A DNA stretch of 64,000 nt from Paenibacillus sp. LHD-38 (GTDB lineage: Bacteria > Bacillota > Bacilli > Paenibacillales > Paenibacillaceae): positions 16,980 to 80,979 of the forward strand of contig NZ_JAVIFU010000032.1 in NCBI RefSeq assembly GCF_031157315.1, written 5' to 3'. Positions within the stretch are counted from its first letter, which is position 1; every line of letters begins with the position of its first letter. Positions 43,150-51,777 of the stretch are shown here, in pieces. Under the pieces are notes generated by a model. The model saw nothing but the letters and a program-made list of their open reading frames with translations, made no database searches and was not told where the DNA came from. A program made the translations under genes and the position numbers.

Positions 43150-44451
43150 TTACAAGCGGCTAAATGCGATATCATGCGCTTCGATCGTAGCATCGATGTC
43201 TTCATCCGTATGAACCCCAGAGACGAACATGCCCTCAAACTGGGAAGGAGCCACGCTAACTCCCAAATCAAGCATCGATGCAAAATAAGCCTTAAATCGC
43301 TCGAGATCGGAGGTTTTCGCAGATTCAAAGTTAATGACGGTCGAATCGGTGAAGAACGGACATACCATCGAGCCCACGCGATTGATCGTGTTCGGAATGC
43401 CATGCTTGCGTGCATTCGCTTCAAAGCCAAGCTGCAGTCTCACCGCTTGGCGTTCCAATTGCTCATAAACCTGAGGTGTAAGCAGACTAAGCGTCGCATA
43501 GCCTGCAGCCATCGCAAGCGGATTACCGGATAAAGTACCAGCTTGATATATAGGACCGCTAGGCGCGATCAGCTCCATCAGCTCACGCTTTCCGCCATAA
43601 GCCCCAACAGGCAGGCCACCGCCGATTACCTTGCCGAAGCAGGTGAGATCCGGCTGGATGTCATAAAGTCCTTGCGCACAGTTGTAGCCTACACGGAAGC
43701 CAGTCATTACCTCGTCAAAAATAAGAACGGTGCCGTACTTCTCCGTTACGTCCCGAAGTCCCTGCAGAAAACCAGGCAATGGCGGAACGACGCCCATATT
43801 GCCGGCAACCGGCTCAACGATAACGCATGCAATCTCTTCGCCAAACTTCTCGAAAGCGAGCTTTACCGATTCGATATCGTTGTAAGGCACCGTAATCGTA
43901 TGCGAAGCTACGTGCTCAGGTACACCCGGGCTGTCAGGCAGGCCAAGCGTTGCAACACCTGAGCCTGCTTTGATCAGCAAGCTGTCCGCATGTCCGTGGT
44001 ACGAGCCTTCAAATTTCAAAATCTTGCTTCGCTTCGTGTATCCGCGCGCGAGTCTTAACGCACTCATGGTTGCTTCCGTACCCGAGTTTACCATGCGGAC
44101 AATATCCACCGAAGGAACACGCTCGCAAACGAGCTCGGCCATCAACGTTTCCAGCTCGGTAGGGGCGCCAAAGCTTGTCCCTTTCTCGGCCGTCCGTTTA
44201 ATGGCTTCCACGACCTCCGGATGGGCATGACCCATGATGAGCGGCCCCCATGAAGCTACGTAATCAATATAGCTGTTGCCATCGATATCATAAATGCGGC
44301 TCCCTTGCCCTCGTTCCATATAGACAGGGTTCAAACCAACCGATTTGAAAGCTCTAACGGGGCTGTTCACACCGCCAGGTATAACCTTCTTCGCTCTTGC
44401 GAATGCAGCAACAGAGCGTGCGTCATTTCTAAGATTCGAATGATCATTCAT
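43150..44451 (-). CDS. hemL: Glutamate-1-semialdehyde 2,1-aminomutase
   Basis: 433 aa PLP enzyme converting glutamate-1-semialdehyde to 5-aminolevulinate. Motifs are VIPGGVNSPVRAFKSVG, VNSGTEATMSALRLARGYTKRSKILKFEGSYHGH, LIFDEVMTGFRVG and the PLP-lysine region CFGKVIGGGLPVGAYGG. It is the last hem gene of the operon, five bases after hemB. The ATG has GAGGTG upstream. Confidence 0.97.
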   Translation of the reverse strand: MNDHSNLRNDARSVAAFARAKKVIPGGVNSPVRAFKSVGLNPVYMERGQGSRIYDIDGNSYIDYVASWGPLIMGHAHPEVVEAIKRTAEKGTSFGAPTELETLMAELVCERVPSVDIVRMVNSGTEATMSALRLARGYTKRSKILKFEGSYHGHADSLLIKAGSGVATLGLPDSPGVPEHVASHTITVPYNDIESVKLAFEKFGEEIACVIVEPVAGNMGVVPPLPGFLQGLRDVTEKYGTVLIFDEVMTGFRVGYNCAQGLYDIQPDLTCFGKVIGGGLPVGAYGGKRELMELIAPSGPIYQAGTLSGNPLAMAAGYATLSLLTPQVYEQLERQAVRLQLGFEANARKHGIPNTINRVGSMVCPFFTDSTVINFESAKTSDLERFKAYFASMLDLGVSVAPSQFEGMFVSGVHTDEDIDATIEAHDIAFSRL

Positions 44452-44455
44452 CTGC

Positions 44456-45457
44456 CTACACCTCTCCCTTTAACCAGCGTGCTGCATCCTTTGCATGATA
44501 CGTGATGATGAGATCGGCGCCAGCTCGTTTCATGCCTAACAGGGTTTCTAATACGATCGATTTCTCGTCGATCCAGCCATTAGCGGCCGCTGCTTTTACC
44601 ATCGAGTACTCAGCGCTTACGTTATAAGCGACAACCGGCAAATTATATTTATCTTTCAACAGTCTCAAAATATCCAAATAGGCTAGTGCAGGCTTTACCA
44701 TCAGCATGTCCGCGCCCTCTGCAATGTCTGTCTCCGCTTCCCGCAGCGCCTCGCGCACATTAGCCGGATCCATCTGATATGTTTTGCGGTCGCCGAATTG
44801 CGGCGCGGAATGGGCTGCGTCCCGGAAAGGGCCATAGTAGGCCGAAGCGAATTTCACCGAATACGACATGATCGGAACATCGCTGAAGCCTGCATCATCA
44901 AGCCCTTGACGAATTGCGAGCACGAAGCCGTCCATCATATTCGAAGGCGCGATAATATCAGCGCCGGCTTCTGCTTGCGACACTGCGGTCTGTACCAGCA
45001 AATCTAAGGATGAGTCGTTATCCACTTCAGCTATCCCTGATTCTTCATGCAAATGAACGATACCGCAATGGCCGTGATCGGTAAATTGACATAAGCAGGT
45101 GTCCGCAACGACCACAAGCTCCGGCGCCCATTCTTTTACAGCGCGAATGGCCTGTTGAACGATACCGTTCGAAGCATATGCCGAGGTACCCAGCGCATCC
45201 TTATGTTCCGGAAGGCCGAACAGCAGTACGGATTGGATGCCCGCTGCCACAACCTCGCGAATCTCTTGCTCCAAAAGATCCATCGAAAGATGATAAACGC
45301 CAGGCATTGACGGAATTTCATCTTTTATATTTTGACCGTGAGTTACGAAAATCGGATAAATAAAATCATTCACGCTCAGCGCCGTTTCCCTTACCAGGTT
45401 CCGAAGAGCGGAGGTTTTGCGCAATCTGCGGTTTCTGACTGTCGGAAAGCTCATCAT
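44456..45457 (-). CDS. hemB: Delta-aminolevulinic acid dehydratase (porphobilinogen synthase)
   Basis: 333 aa. It joins two 5-aminolevulinate molecules to porphobilinogen. Conserved parts are PIFVTHGQNIKDEIPSMPGVYHLS, the metal region DTCLCQFTDHGHCGIVH (three Cys, so zinc type), SYSVKFASAYYGPFRDAA with one active-site Lys, and ADMLMVKPALAYLDILR with the Schiff-base Lys. Start ATG-ATG behind GGAGG, directly after cobA-hemD. Confidence 0.97.
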   Translation of the reverse strand: MMSFPTVRNRRLRKTSALRNLVRETALSVNDFIYPIFVTHGQNIKDEIPSMPGVYHLSMDLLEQEIREVVAAGIQSVLLFGLPEHKDALGTSAYASNGIVQQAIRAVKEWAPELVVVADTCLCQFTDHGHCGIVHLHEESGIAEVDNDSSLDLLVQTAVSQAEAGADIIAPSNMMDGFVLAIRQGLDDAGFSDVPIMSYSVKFASAYYGPFRDAAHSAPQFGDRKTYQMDPANVREALREAETDIAEGADMLMVKPALAYLDILRLLKDKYNLPVVAYNVSAEYSMVKAAAANGWIDEKSIVLETLLGMKRAGADLIITYHAKDAARWLKGEV

Positions 45458-47035
45458 TTATAATTCCTCCCTAACCGTTATTGCTAGTTGTTTTTGCTGA
45501 TAATCAACGATCGCCTGGAGAAGGCCGTCCAATGTTGAATCCTCCGGCTCGATGGTTACCTTTAGCCCTGCAGCGATTACGGTCTTTGTCGTTATGGGAC
45601 CCATGCTGGCAATCGGTATACCCGCAAGAAACTCCACTGGATTCGTAATCCCTTTGCGTCTTAACACTTCAAGCAAATTTGTTACGGTAGAAGAGCTCGT
45701 AAAAGTGATCATATGAATCGCCTTTTCGAGTATCCATTCCAGCGCCAGTTCATCCTGCTGTTCTGCAAGCACGGTTTCATACACATCTATTTCTGTGGCA
45801 AGCAGGCCCAAGGCGTTCAGCTCGCGCGGCAAGACTTCGCGGGCAAGATCTCCTCGCGGCAGCAGTACTCGCTCTCCCGCCTTCAGCTGCGGCCGAAGCT
45901 GCTCAAGCAGTCCTTCCGCATGGAATTTTAGCGGAAGCTCCTCGGCGATTAAACCGCGAGCGGCTAATGCTGCCGCTGTCTTGGGGCCTACCGCTGCAAT
46001 TTTTGCGCCAAAAAATCTTCTGATATCGATCTGGAATTTACAAAGCCAGCCAAAGAAATACTCTACGCCATTCACGCTGGTGAACATAAGCCAGTTATAT
46101 TGCTCAGCAAGCTCAAGCTTCTCGCGAAGGGCTTCAACCACATCGGGAGCGGAAGGCTCGATCGTCTCAATGACGGGAAACTCGCACGGCTCTCCGCCTA
46201 GCGTTTCGATCTGATCCGCGAGCTCGCTCGCCTGCGCTCTAGCCCTCGTTACAAGCACGCGCAGACCGAACAACGGCTTCTTCTCATACCATTTCAGCTT
46301 TTCACGCTGAAGCACAACCTCGCCAACGACAATTACGGCCGGAGGTTGGAAATTAGCCGCTTTAACGATCTCTTCGATCGTTTCCAGCGTCCCGACAATG
46401 GTACGCTGTTCCACTCGGGTACCCCAGCGCACAAGCGCTACCGGCGTTTGCGGCGGCTTGCCATGCTTCATAAGCTGATCGGCAATATATCCTATTTTGG
46501 CAACGCCCATTAGAAAAATAAGCGTTCCCGTTGCATTTGTTACTTTATCCCAATGAATGGAACGGTCAAGCTTGTCCGGGCTTTCATGGCCCGTAATGAT
46601 GGACAAGGATGAAGCAAAGTCACGGTGTGTAACCGGGATCCCTGCATATGCAGGAACGGCAATCGCAGAGGTAATGCCCGGTATGATCTCAAACTCGATT
46701 CCGTTATCATAGAGCAGCTCAGCTTCTTCTCCAACGCGTCCGAATATCGTTGGATCGCCGCCTTTCAGGCGCGTGACAATCTTGCCCTGCAGCGCTAAGT
46801 CCACGAGAAGCTGATTAATTTCCTCCTGCTTCATCGTATGCCGGTCTGGCAGCTTTCCTACATAGATCCGCTCCGTCCCCGGCTTCACATAGCGAAGCAA
46901 TCTCGGGCTTGCCAAACGGTCGTATACGACGACGTCACATTCCTCTAAGCATTGCAGGCCTCGCACCGTGATCAGCTTTGGATCTCCCGGTCCAGCGCCA
47001 ACCAAGTATACCTTTCCCTTGACCAAGTCTGTCAT
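45458..47035 (-). CDS. Fused uroporphyrinogen-III C-methyltransferase / uroporphyrinogen-III synthase
   Basis: 525 aa. Residues 1-250 form a SAM-dependent methyltransferase (VYLVGAGPGDPKLITVRGLQCL, VVYDRLASPRLL, RLKGGDPTIFGRVGEEAELL), which makes precorrin-2. Residues about 260-525 are a HemD-type uroporphyrinogen-III synthase (LRVLVTRARAQASELADQIE, FTSVNGVEYFF, ITFTSSSTVTNLLEVL). The fusion couples ring closure to the siroheme branch. Its ATG overlaps the hemC stop (ATGA), and the matching dehydrogenase gene lies just upstream of hemC. Confidence 0.95.
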   Translation of the reverse strand: MTDLVKGKVYLVGAGPGDPKLITVRGLQCLEECDVVVYDRLASPRLLRYVKPGTERIYVGKLPDRHTMKQEEINQLLVDLALQGKIVTRLKGGDPTIFGRVGEEAELLYDNGIEFEIIPGITSAIAVPAYAGIPVTHRDFASSLSIITGHESPDKLDRSIHWDKVTNATGTLIFLMGVAKIGYIADQLMKHGKPPQTPVALVRWGTRVEQRTIVGTLETIEEIVKAANFQPPAVIVVGEVVLQREKLKWYEKKPLFGLRVLVTRARAQASELADQIETLGGEPCEFPVIETIEPSAPDVVEALREKLELAEQYNWLMFTSVNGVEYFFGWLCKFQIDIRRFFGAKIAAVGPKTAAALAARGLIAEELPLKFHAEGLLEQLRPQLKAGERVLLPRGDLAREVLPRELNALGLLATEIDVYETVLAEQQDELALEWILEKAIHMITFTSSSTVTNLLEVLRRKGITNPVEFLAGIPIASMGPITTKTVIAAGLKVTIEPEDSTLDGLLQAIVDYQQKQLAITVREEL

Positions 47036-48000
47036 CCCCCAATTTCAGCTAAAATGCGGTCCGCACCGCGTGCTACGAGTGCCGCCGCAACATCCTTGCC
47101 CAGCTGCTCAGGGTCAGTCCCCTGCATGACTTCCTTCAGCAACGTTGCTCCGTCAGGCGAGCCGACCATTCCTGTCATCGTCAGATTTCGAATGCCGTTT
47201 TGGCCCTCAACCTCATCGCCCATGATGCAATATGCACCAATAGGAACCTGGCAACCGCCGTTCAGTGAGCCTAAAAAGCTTCGTTCTGCCCTAACGGTAA
47301 GCTCGGTTTCCTTGTCATTCAATAACGCAAGCAGCTCACGAATCTGCTGGTCATTCTCACGGCATTCTATGCCAAGCGCACCTTGACCGACAGCAGGCAA
47401 GCATACATCTACGGGTATGTTCGCGGATATACGATCCTGCCAGCCCATGCGCGTTAGACCTGCAGATGCAAGCACAACCGCGTCGAAGCCTTCGGTTTCC
47501 AGCTTTCGGATACGGGAATCAATGTTTCCGCGAATGGATTCCAACTGCAGGTCCGGCCTTGCGTTTTTCAACTGGCATGAGCGGCGAAGACTGCTTGTTC
47601 CCACTCTCGCGCCTTGAGGCAAATCATCAAGCCCGCCGCCTTGGCGGGTAACGAGGCAGTCTCTCGGATCAACGCGCCTTGGAGTCGCTCCGTTCATTAA
47701 CCCCTCCGGCAGCTCGTAAGGCATGTCTTTCATGCTATGAACCGCCAAATCGATCTTTCCATCCACGAGCGCTTGTTCGATTTCTTTTACAAACAAGCCT
47801 TTCCCGCCAACCTTGGACAATGTGACATCGAGAATACGATCTCCCTTGGTCACGATCTTTTTCACTTCAAACGTGTAATCAAAGCCATGCTTTTCGCTAA
47901 TCCGTTTCAGTTCGTCTATCACTTGCCCGGTTTGCGTCAATGCGAGCGCGCTTTGCCTCGTCCCTACAACGATGACGCGTTTTCCTTGATTATTATCCAT
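47032..48000 (-). CDS. hemC: Porphobilinogen deaminase
   Basis: 322 aa from the ATG whose first base overlaps the upstream TAA stop (TAATG). It polymerises four porphobilinogens to hydroxymethylbilane. Motifs are VGTRQSALALTQTGQVID, LAVHSMKDMPYELPEGL, GTSSLRRSCQLKNARPDLQLESIRGNIDSR and FLGSLNGGCQVPIGAY, whose Cys carries the dipyrromethane cofactor. A longer frame extends upstream but lacks a ribosome site. Confidence 0.97.
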   Translation of the reverse strand: MDNNQGKRVIVVGTRQSALALTQTGQVIDELKRISEKHGFDYTFEVKKIVTKGDRILDVTLSKVGGKGLFVKEIEQALVDGKIDLAVHSMKDMPYELPEGLMNGATPRRVDPRDCLVTRQGGGLDDLPQGARVGTSSLRRSCQLKNARPDLQLESIRGNIDSRIRKLETEGFDAVVLASAGLTRMGWQDRISANIPVDVCLPAVGQGALGIECRENDQQIRELLALLNDKETELTVRAERSFLGSLNGGCQVPIGAYCIMGDEVEGQNGIRNLTMTGMVGSPDGATLLKEVMQGTDPEQLGKDVAAALVARGADRILAEIGG

Positions 48001-48644
48001 TATGTAAGCCCCCTGTCTATCCGATGAAGCAAGCTCTGCAGCCACTCCTCGATGTCCCTATTGTACCGTTTATGCTGCATGGCTTCTTCGGCTGCAAGCT
48101 TCAGTACGGCCTGTCTCTGCTGCTCATCCATTCCTTTGCTCAAAACCGTTTCGCGTAAGCGGCGGAGCTGGGCAGTTATTTCTTCGTATTCCAAACCATA
48201 TTGCACTGCAAGCTCCTTCTTAATCCGCTGAGATAGCGCTGGGCTTGCCCCAGATGCTGTAACAGAAAGCAGTAAATCCCCTCTTCGCAAGGTTGAGGGG
48301 GAAATAAACGAGCCGTTGCTTGCTTCATCCGCCGAATTGACCAAAATGCCAAGCCGCTCCGCAGCAGCTGCGATGACTGCATTTACGCGTTTGTCATTTG
48401 TTGCCGCGAAAACCAGCCATGCTCCGCTCAGGTCGCCATCCACGTATTCTCTCTGGCAGCTGCTAATCTTCCCTTCGGCCGCTAATTCTGCCATCTTTGG
48501 AGTTAACAAAGGGCTAATGACCCTTACATCATCTGCTCCGGCATCCAGCAGACCAAGCAGCTTCCGCTCCGCAATGCCGCCGCCGCCGATGACAACGCAG
48601 CGTCTGCCTCTAAGCTGCATAACCACCGGGTAAAAACCATTCAT
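48000..48644 (-). CDS. Precorrin-2 dehydrogenase / sirohydrochlorin ferrochelatase (Met8/YlnF type)
   Basis: 214 aa with an N-terminal NAD-binding motif (RRCVVIGGGGIAERKLLGLLDAGADDVRVISP), the NSADEASNGSFISPSTLRRGDLLLSVTASGASPALSQRIKKEL block and a helical tail. It corresponds to the Met8p or CysG N-terminal half, which oxidises precorrin-2 and may insert iron to make siroheme. It sits between hemX and hemC inside the hem operon, which together with cobA-hemD places siroheme synthesis in the heme transcription unit. Confidence 0.92.
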   Translation of the reverse strand: MNGFYPVVMQLRGRRCVVIGGGGIAERKLLGLLDAGADDVRVISPLLTPKMAELAAEGKISSCQREYVDGDLSGAWLVFAATNDKRVNAVIAAAAERLGILVNSADEASNGSFISPSTLRRGDLLLSVTASGASPALSQRIKKELAVQYGLEYEEITAQLRRLRETVLSKGMDEQQRQAVLKLAAEEAMQHKRYNRDIEEWLQSLLHRIDRGLT

Positions 48645-48681
48645 CGGAGCTGTGCCTCCCGTGCTTTATTCGATTGTTCCG

Positions 48682-49494
48682 TTAATGGAATGACGATAAA
48701 TAATTAGAAAATAAATTCAACAGCAGCAAGCTGAATGAAAAGATGTACAACCGGGCGAGCTGGAGTCCAGGCCGCTTCAGCATGGCTCTCTGATACACGT
48801 AAATGATATATACGATCAAGGTTCCAAAGGAAGAGAGCACCTTCCAGTCCAGCAGAAGTGAGGCCCTACCTTCAACGAGCAATGAGGTGACTGCGATAGC
48901 AAGCGACATGGCAAGCAAGGGAACTCCAATAATCACTGCCCGGTCACCATAGCGCTCAATCAAATCCAAGCTTGGCAGCCTGCGCACGAAGTTGGTCCAT
49001 CGCTTTCGTTTTAACTGATTATGTAAGAACAAGTACATGCCGGCGAATAGGGCTCCAATCGTTAATGCTGCATAGGCGCATAGCACAAGACTGATATGAA
49101 TGTATAACAGCTCTCTTGTTGTTTTCCAAACCCCTAGCGATTGACCGTTACCTGGACTGCTGTATAGATTCAGTGCCAACACCGCAAAACCAACGACATT
49201 AACGAAAAACACGATGAAATCGATTTTGATAAACCGGCTGATGACTAACGATATCGTAACTAAGAGCCAAGAAAATCCTAACCAATATTCGAATGCCGTT
49301 ACGGCGGTCATTTGTAAATGCGAGACGATGCGGGAAACCAAATAACCAGTCTGTAATACCCAAACAAAAATAAGCAGCCCTGTACCCATCCGTTTCGCTT
49401 TCCGACTTGCATTCATAAAGTCGGAGAAGTAAAACAGCAGGCTCAGGGCGTAGATATAAAGTATCGCATCATATAAAAAGTTTTGCGTCACCAT
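48682..49494 (-). CDS. hemX: HemX/CcsA-type membrane protein
   Basis: 270 aa with eight predicted membrane helices. It resembles cytochrome c assembly (CcsA) proteins, with VWKTTRELLYIHISLVLCAYAALTIGALFAGMYLF and VLSSFGTLIVYIIYVYQRA. In B. subtilis HemX lies in the same place after hemA and lowers HemA abundance. The typical WWD haem-handling motif is not obvious, so a regulatory rather than ligation role fits. The ATG is behind GGTGGAGG. Confidence 0.87.
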   Translation of the reverse strand: MVTQNFLYDAILYIYALSLLFYFSDFMNASRKAKRMGTGLLIFVWVLQTGYLVSRIVSHLQMTAVTAFEYWLGFSWLLVTISLVISRFIKIDFIVFFVNVVGFAVLALNLYSSPGNGQSLGVWKTTRELLYIHISLVLCAYAALTIGALFAGMYLFLHNQLKRKRWTNFVRRLPSLDLIERYGDRAVIIGVPLLAMSLAIAVTSLLVEGRASLLLDWKVLSSFGTLIVYIIYVYQRAMLKRPGLQLARLYIFSFSLLLLNLFSNYLSSFH

Positions 49495-49516
49495 AGCTCC
49501 TCCACCTTGCAGCCCT

Positions 49517-50899
49517 CTATCTTGTAATAGGTGCTAATACCGCCGCAGCTGCATGGGGTTGAACATTTTTCTTTTTTGCTGCAGCGACAGTATCTGTTGC
49601 CGCTTCAAGCTCCGCTTGACGCGTTTTAGCAAGCTCATCCTCCAGTGCAAACAGCTTAACGAACATGTCCATCGCTTCGTCTGCTCGTTTCTCACCGGCC
49701 ATTTCTTTGATACGCAAAATCGGGTCTTGCATCATTTGGTTCACGATACTCTTCGTAAGCTTGCGGATAACCTTAAGTTCATGCTCGCCGAGGTCAGGCA
49801 GCTTATTCGTCAAGCTATTCATTGTTTCCTCATGTATGCCGGCTGCTTTGGTTTGCAGCGACCGGATAAGCGGAACAACGCCTAACGTTTTGTACCACTG
49901 CTCAAATAATTCCATTTCCTCCGCAATCATGGCTTCGATCTTGGCTGCCTCCTGGCGGCGATGTTCCAAGTTGCTCTCCACTATGCCTTCCAAATCATCG
50001 ATATCATATAGGAAGACGTTCTCGACTGCAGCAATCGACGGATCCAAATCGCGCGGAACCGCAATATCAATCATAAAGAGCGGCTTCGCTTTTCTGCGCT
50101 GCATGGCAGCCGCAACTTGTTGGCGCGATAGCACATAGCCATCCGATCCTGTTGAACTAATGATAATATCCGCTTCATGCATCCGCTCGGCCGCTTCTTC
50201 CATGGACCAAGCAACGCCGTTAAATTTGTCAGCCAGCTGAGTCGCCCGCTCATACGTCCGGTTAACGACGACAACACGCTCCGCGCCGTTCGCGTACAAA
50301 TGCTTAGCGGTAAGCTCGCCAGTCTCGCCCGCGCCGATAACCATAACTGTTTTTTTATTGAACTGCCCAAAAATACGTTTGCCAAGCTCGACTGCGGCAT
50401 AGCTGACGGAAACTGCCGATTCGCCGATCGACGTTTCGGAATGGGCGCGCTTAGCAAGCGTAACAGCTTGTTTAAACAGCATATTAAATACAGTGCCAGT
50501 GGTCTTCTGCTGCTGTGCAAGCAGGAAAGCATTTTTCACTTGGCCCAAAATTTGCGTTTCGCCGATGACCATCGAATCAAGTCCGCTGGTAACCCGGAAT
50601 AAATGATCGATCGCCTTCTCATCTTCGTACATATATAAATGGTTAGTGAAATGCTCACGTGGCAGCTTAAACCATTTTTCCATAAAGCTGCGAATGTAAT
50701 GCCCGCATAGATGATGCCTGTCAACTACCGCATAAAGCTCCGTACGATTGCAGGTCGCTACTATGACACATTCCATTATGCTTTGTGTCTGAATGAGCTG
50801 TATCAATGCCTCCGGCAAATCCCTTTCCGCGAACGCAAATTGTTCTCTCACTTCTACGGGAGCCGTTCGATAATTCAGTCCTACTGCGATAATGTGCAT
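49517..50899 (-). CDS. hemA: Glutamyl-tRNA reductase
   Basis: 460 aa NADPH enzyme producing glutamate-1-semialdehyde from Glu-tRNA. It begins MHIIAVGLNYRTAPVEVREQFAF, and the nucleophile is Cys50 in VIVATCNRTELYA. The NADPH domain has VMVIGAGETGELTAKHLYANGAERVVVVNRTYERA. The C-terminal dimerisation region follows, with an extra Ala/Lys-rich tail of about 30 residues. It is the first gene of the hem operon, behind AAGGAGG and a TATAAT box. Confidence 0.97.
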   Translation of the reverse strand: MHIIAVGLNYRTAPVEVREQFAFAERDLPEALIQLIQTQSIMECVIVATCNRTELYAVVDRHHLCGHYIRSFMEKWFKLPREHFTNHLYMYEDEKAIDHLFRVTSGLDSMVIGETQILGQVKNAFLLAQQQKTTGTVFNMLFKQAVTLAKRAHSETSIGESAVSVSYAAVELGKRIFGQFNKKTVMVIGAGETGELTAKHLYANGAERVVVVNRTYERATQLADKFNGVAWSMEEAAERMHEADIIISSTGSDGYVLSRQQVAAAMQRRKAKPLFMIDIAVPRDLDPSIAAVENVFLYDIDDLEGIVESNLEHRRQEAAKIEAMIAEEMELFEQWYKTLGVVPLIRSLQTKAAGIHEETMNSLTNKLPDLGEHELKVIRKLTKSIVNQMMQDPILRIKEMAGEKRADEAMDMFVKLFALEDELAKTRQAELEAATDTVAAAKKKNVQPHAAAAVLAPITR

Positions 50900-50953
50900 G
50901 CGCGGTCACCTGCCTCCTTCTCTTATGCTAATCAACCATTGATGTTATCGATT

Positions 50954-50959
50954 ATTATA
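50954..50959 (-). promoter_or_regulatory. Candidate -10 box of the hem operon
   Basis: A perfect minus-strand TATAAT lies 55 bases before hemA. No strong -35 is evident at 16-18 bases, so an activator or only a weak -35 would be required. Confidence 0.45.
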
Positions 50960-51040
50960 GCATAGTTAGTCCTTCAGATAATGTTCATTTATGAATAATG
51001 TTTGAAAAGTACAGACTCATTATTCCCTTTTCATGCAAAG

Positions 51041-51071
51041 AAATAACCATGGATTTCATCCATGGTTATTT
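51041..51071 (-). terminator. Terminator after speD
   Basis: A perfect 14-bp stem (AAATAACCATGGAT with its complement) with a three-base loop lies about 30 bases past speD. The following tract is only moderately T-rich. Confidence 0.7.
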
Positions 51072-51098
51072 CGCTATGAGTAATAAGTTTTAAAGCTC

Positions 51099-51497
51099 TT
51101 ATACGAGCTCAGTTTGTTTCATTTGTGGCTCTTCCACTTGCAGTTCGCCCATACCGCGTACAAGCTTCTTCGCATAGGTCGCTTTTGGCTTCAGTACAGC
51201 GAGCATGTAGTCAATCGCAAGCTGAGGATCTACAGTTTCACCGCAGGTATAACAGTCTAGCGCAGCAAAGCCTCTCTCAGGATACGTATGAATCGAGAGG
51301 TGACTCTCCGACAGCAGCACGAGCACCGTTGCGCCTTGAGGATCGAATTGTTTTGCTTGAACCGACAATACAGTAGCACCACATGCTTCAGCAGCCTCTA
51401 CCATGTGTGATTGCAAAAATTCAGCGCTGTTCAGTAGATCAAAGTCTACACCCCAAGTATCAACAGCAACGTGTCTTCCGAAAGTTGAGTATTCCAT
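51099..51497 (-). CDS. speD: S-adenosylmethionine decarboxylase proenzyme
   Basis: 132 aa, the short bacterial (SpeH-type) class. Self-cleavage before the Ser of LLSESHLSIHTYPERG (E64-S65) generates the pyruvoyl group. The catalytic Cys lies in ALDCYTCGETVDPQLAI. It makes decarboxylated SAM for spermidine. The ATG lies behind AAGGGGG. A structured 80-base element precedes it. No speE or other polyamine gene lies nearby. Confidence 0.95.
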   Translation of the reverse strand: MEYSTFGRHVAVDTWGVDFDLLNSAEFLQSHMVEAAEACGATVLSVQAKQFDPQGATVLVLLSESHLSIHTYPERGFAALDCYTCGETVDPQLAIDYMLAVLKPKATYAKKLVRGMGELQVEEPQMKQTELV

Positions 51498-51546
51498 CTT
51501 CCGGTTCCCCCTTCCTAGGAATAAAATGTTTGAAAAATTTCATCCG

Positions 51547-51626
51547 CTAGGACCTACGTCATTCACTTCTCGAGGGATTAATCTCTCGCAACATAACTAT
51601 GTCCTGAGTGAATCCTGGTTCCTATT
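51547..51626 (-). ncRNA. Structured three-way-junction leader element of speD
   Basis: The outer stem TAGG(A)ACC/GGTCCTA and a perfect 7-bp stem ATTCACT/AGTGAAT enclose two hairpins: ACAT-AGTT-ATGT, and CGAG..CTCG with an inner GAT/ATC continuation. The element ends about 50 bases before the speD start and lies downstream of a candidate promoter, so it should be transcribed. It does not match any riboswitch class I know by eye, and it is not a tRNA. Confidence 0.6.
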
Positions 51627-51657
51627 ATTAACATCAACAATCTTTTCAACGAGAATA

Positions 51658-51686
51658 AAAATAACATCTATCGGAGATAATTGCAA
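51658..51686 (-). promoter_or_regulatory. Candidate sigma-A promoter of speD
   Basis: Minus-strand TTGCAA (51681-51686) and TATTTT (51658-51663) are separated by 17 bases. The hexamers are moderate matches, and the predicted transcript would begin just before the structured leader. Confidence 0.45.
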
Positions 51687-51777
51687 TAGTTTTTTTTCAA
51701 AGTCCAAAATTCGTTTTATTGCGCCAGCCCCGTTTTCAATGTATGACACGGCAGCTTATCCCGCAACGGGACCTTTG

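Noticed and set aside
51547..51626. A tRNA gene in the speD leader, because of the 7-bp outer stem and roughly 80-base length
   Set aside because: There are only two internal hairpins, no T-loop motif (TTCGANNC) and no plausible anticodon arm.
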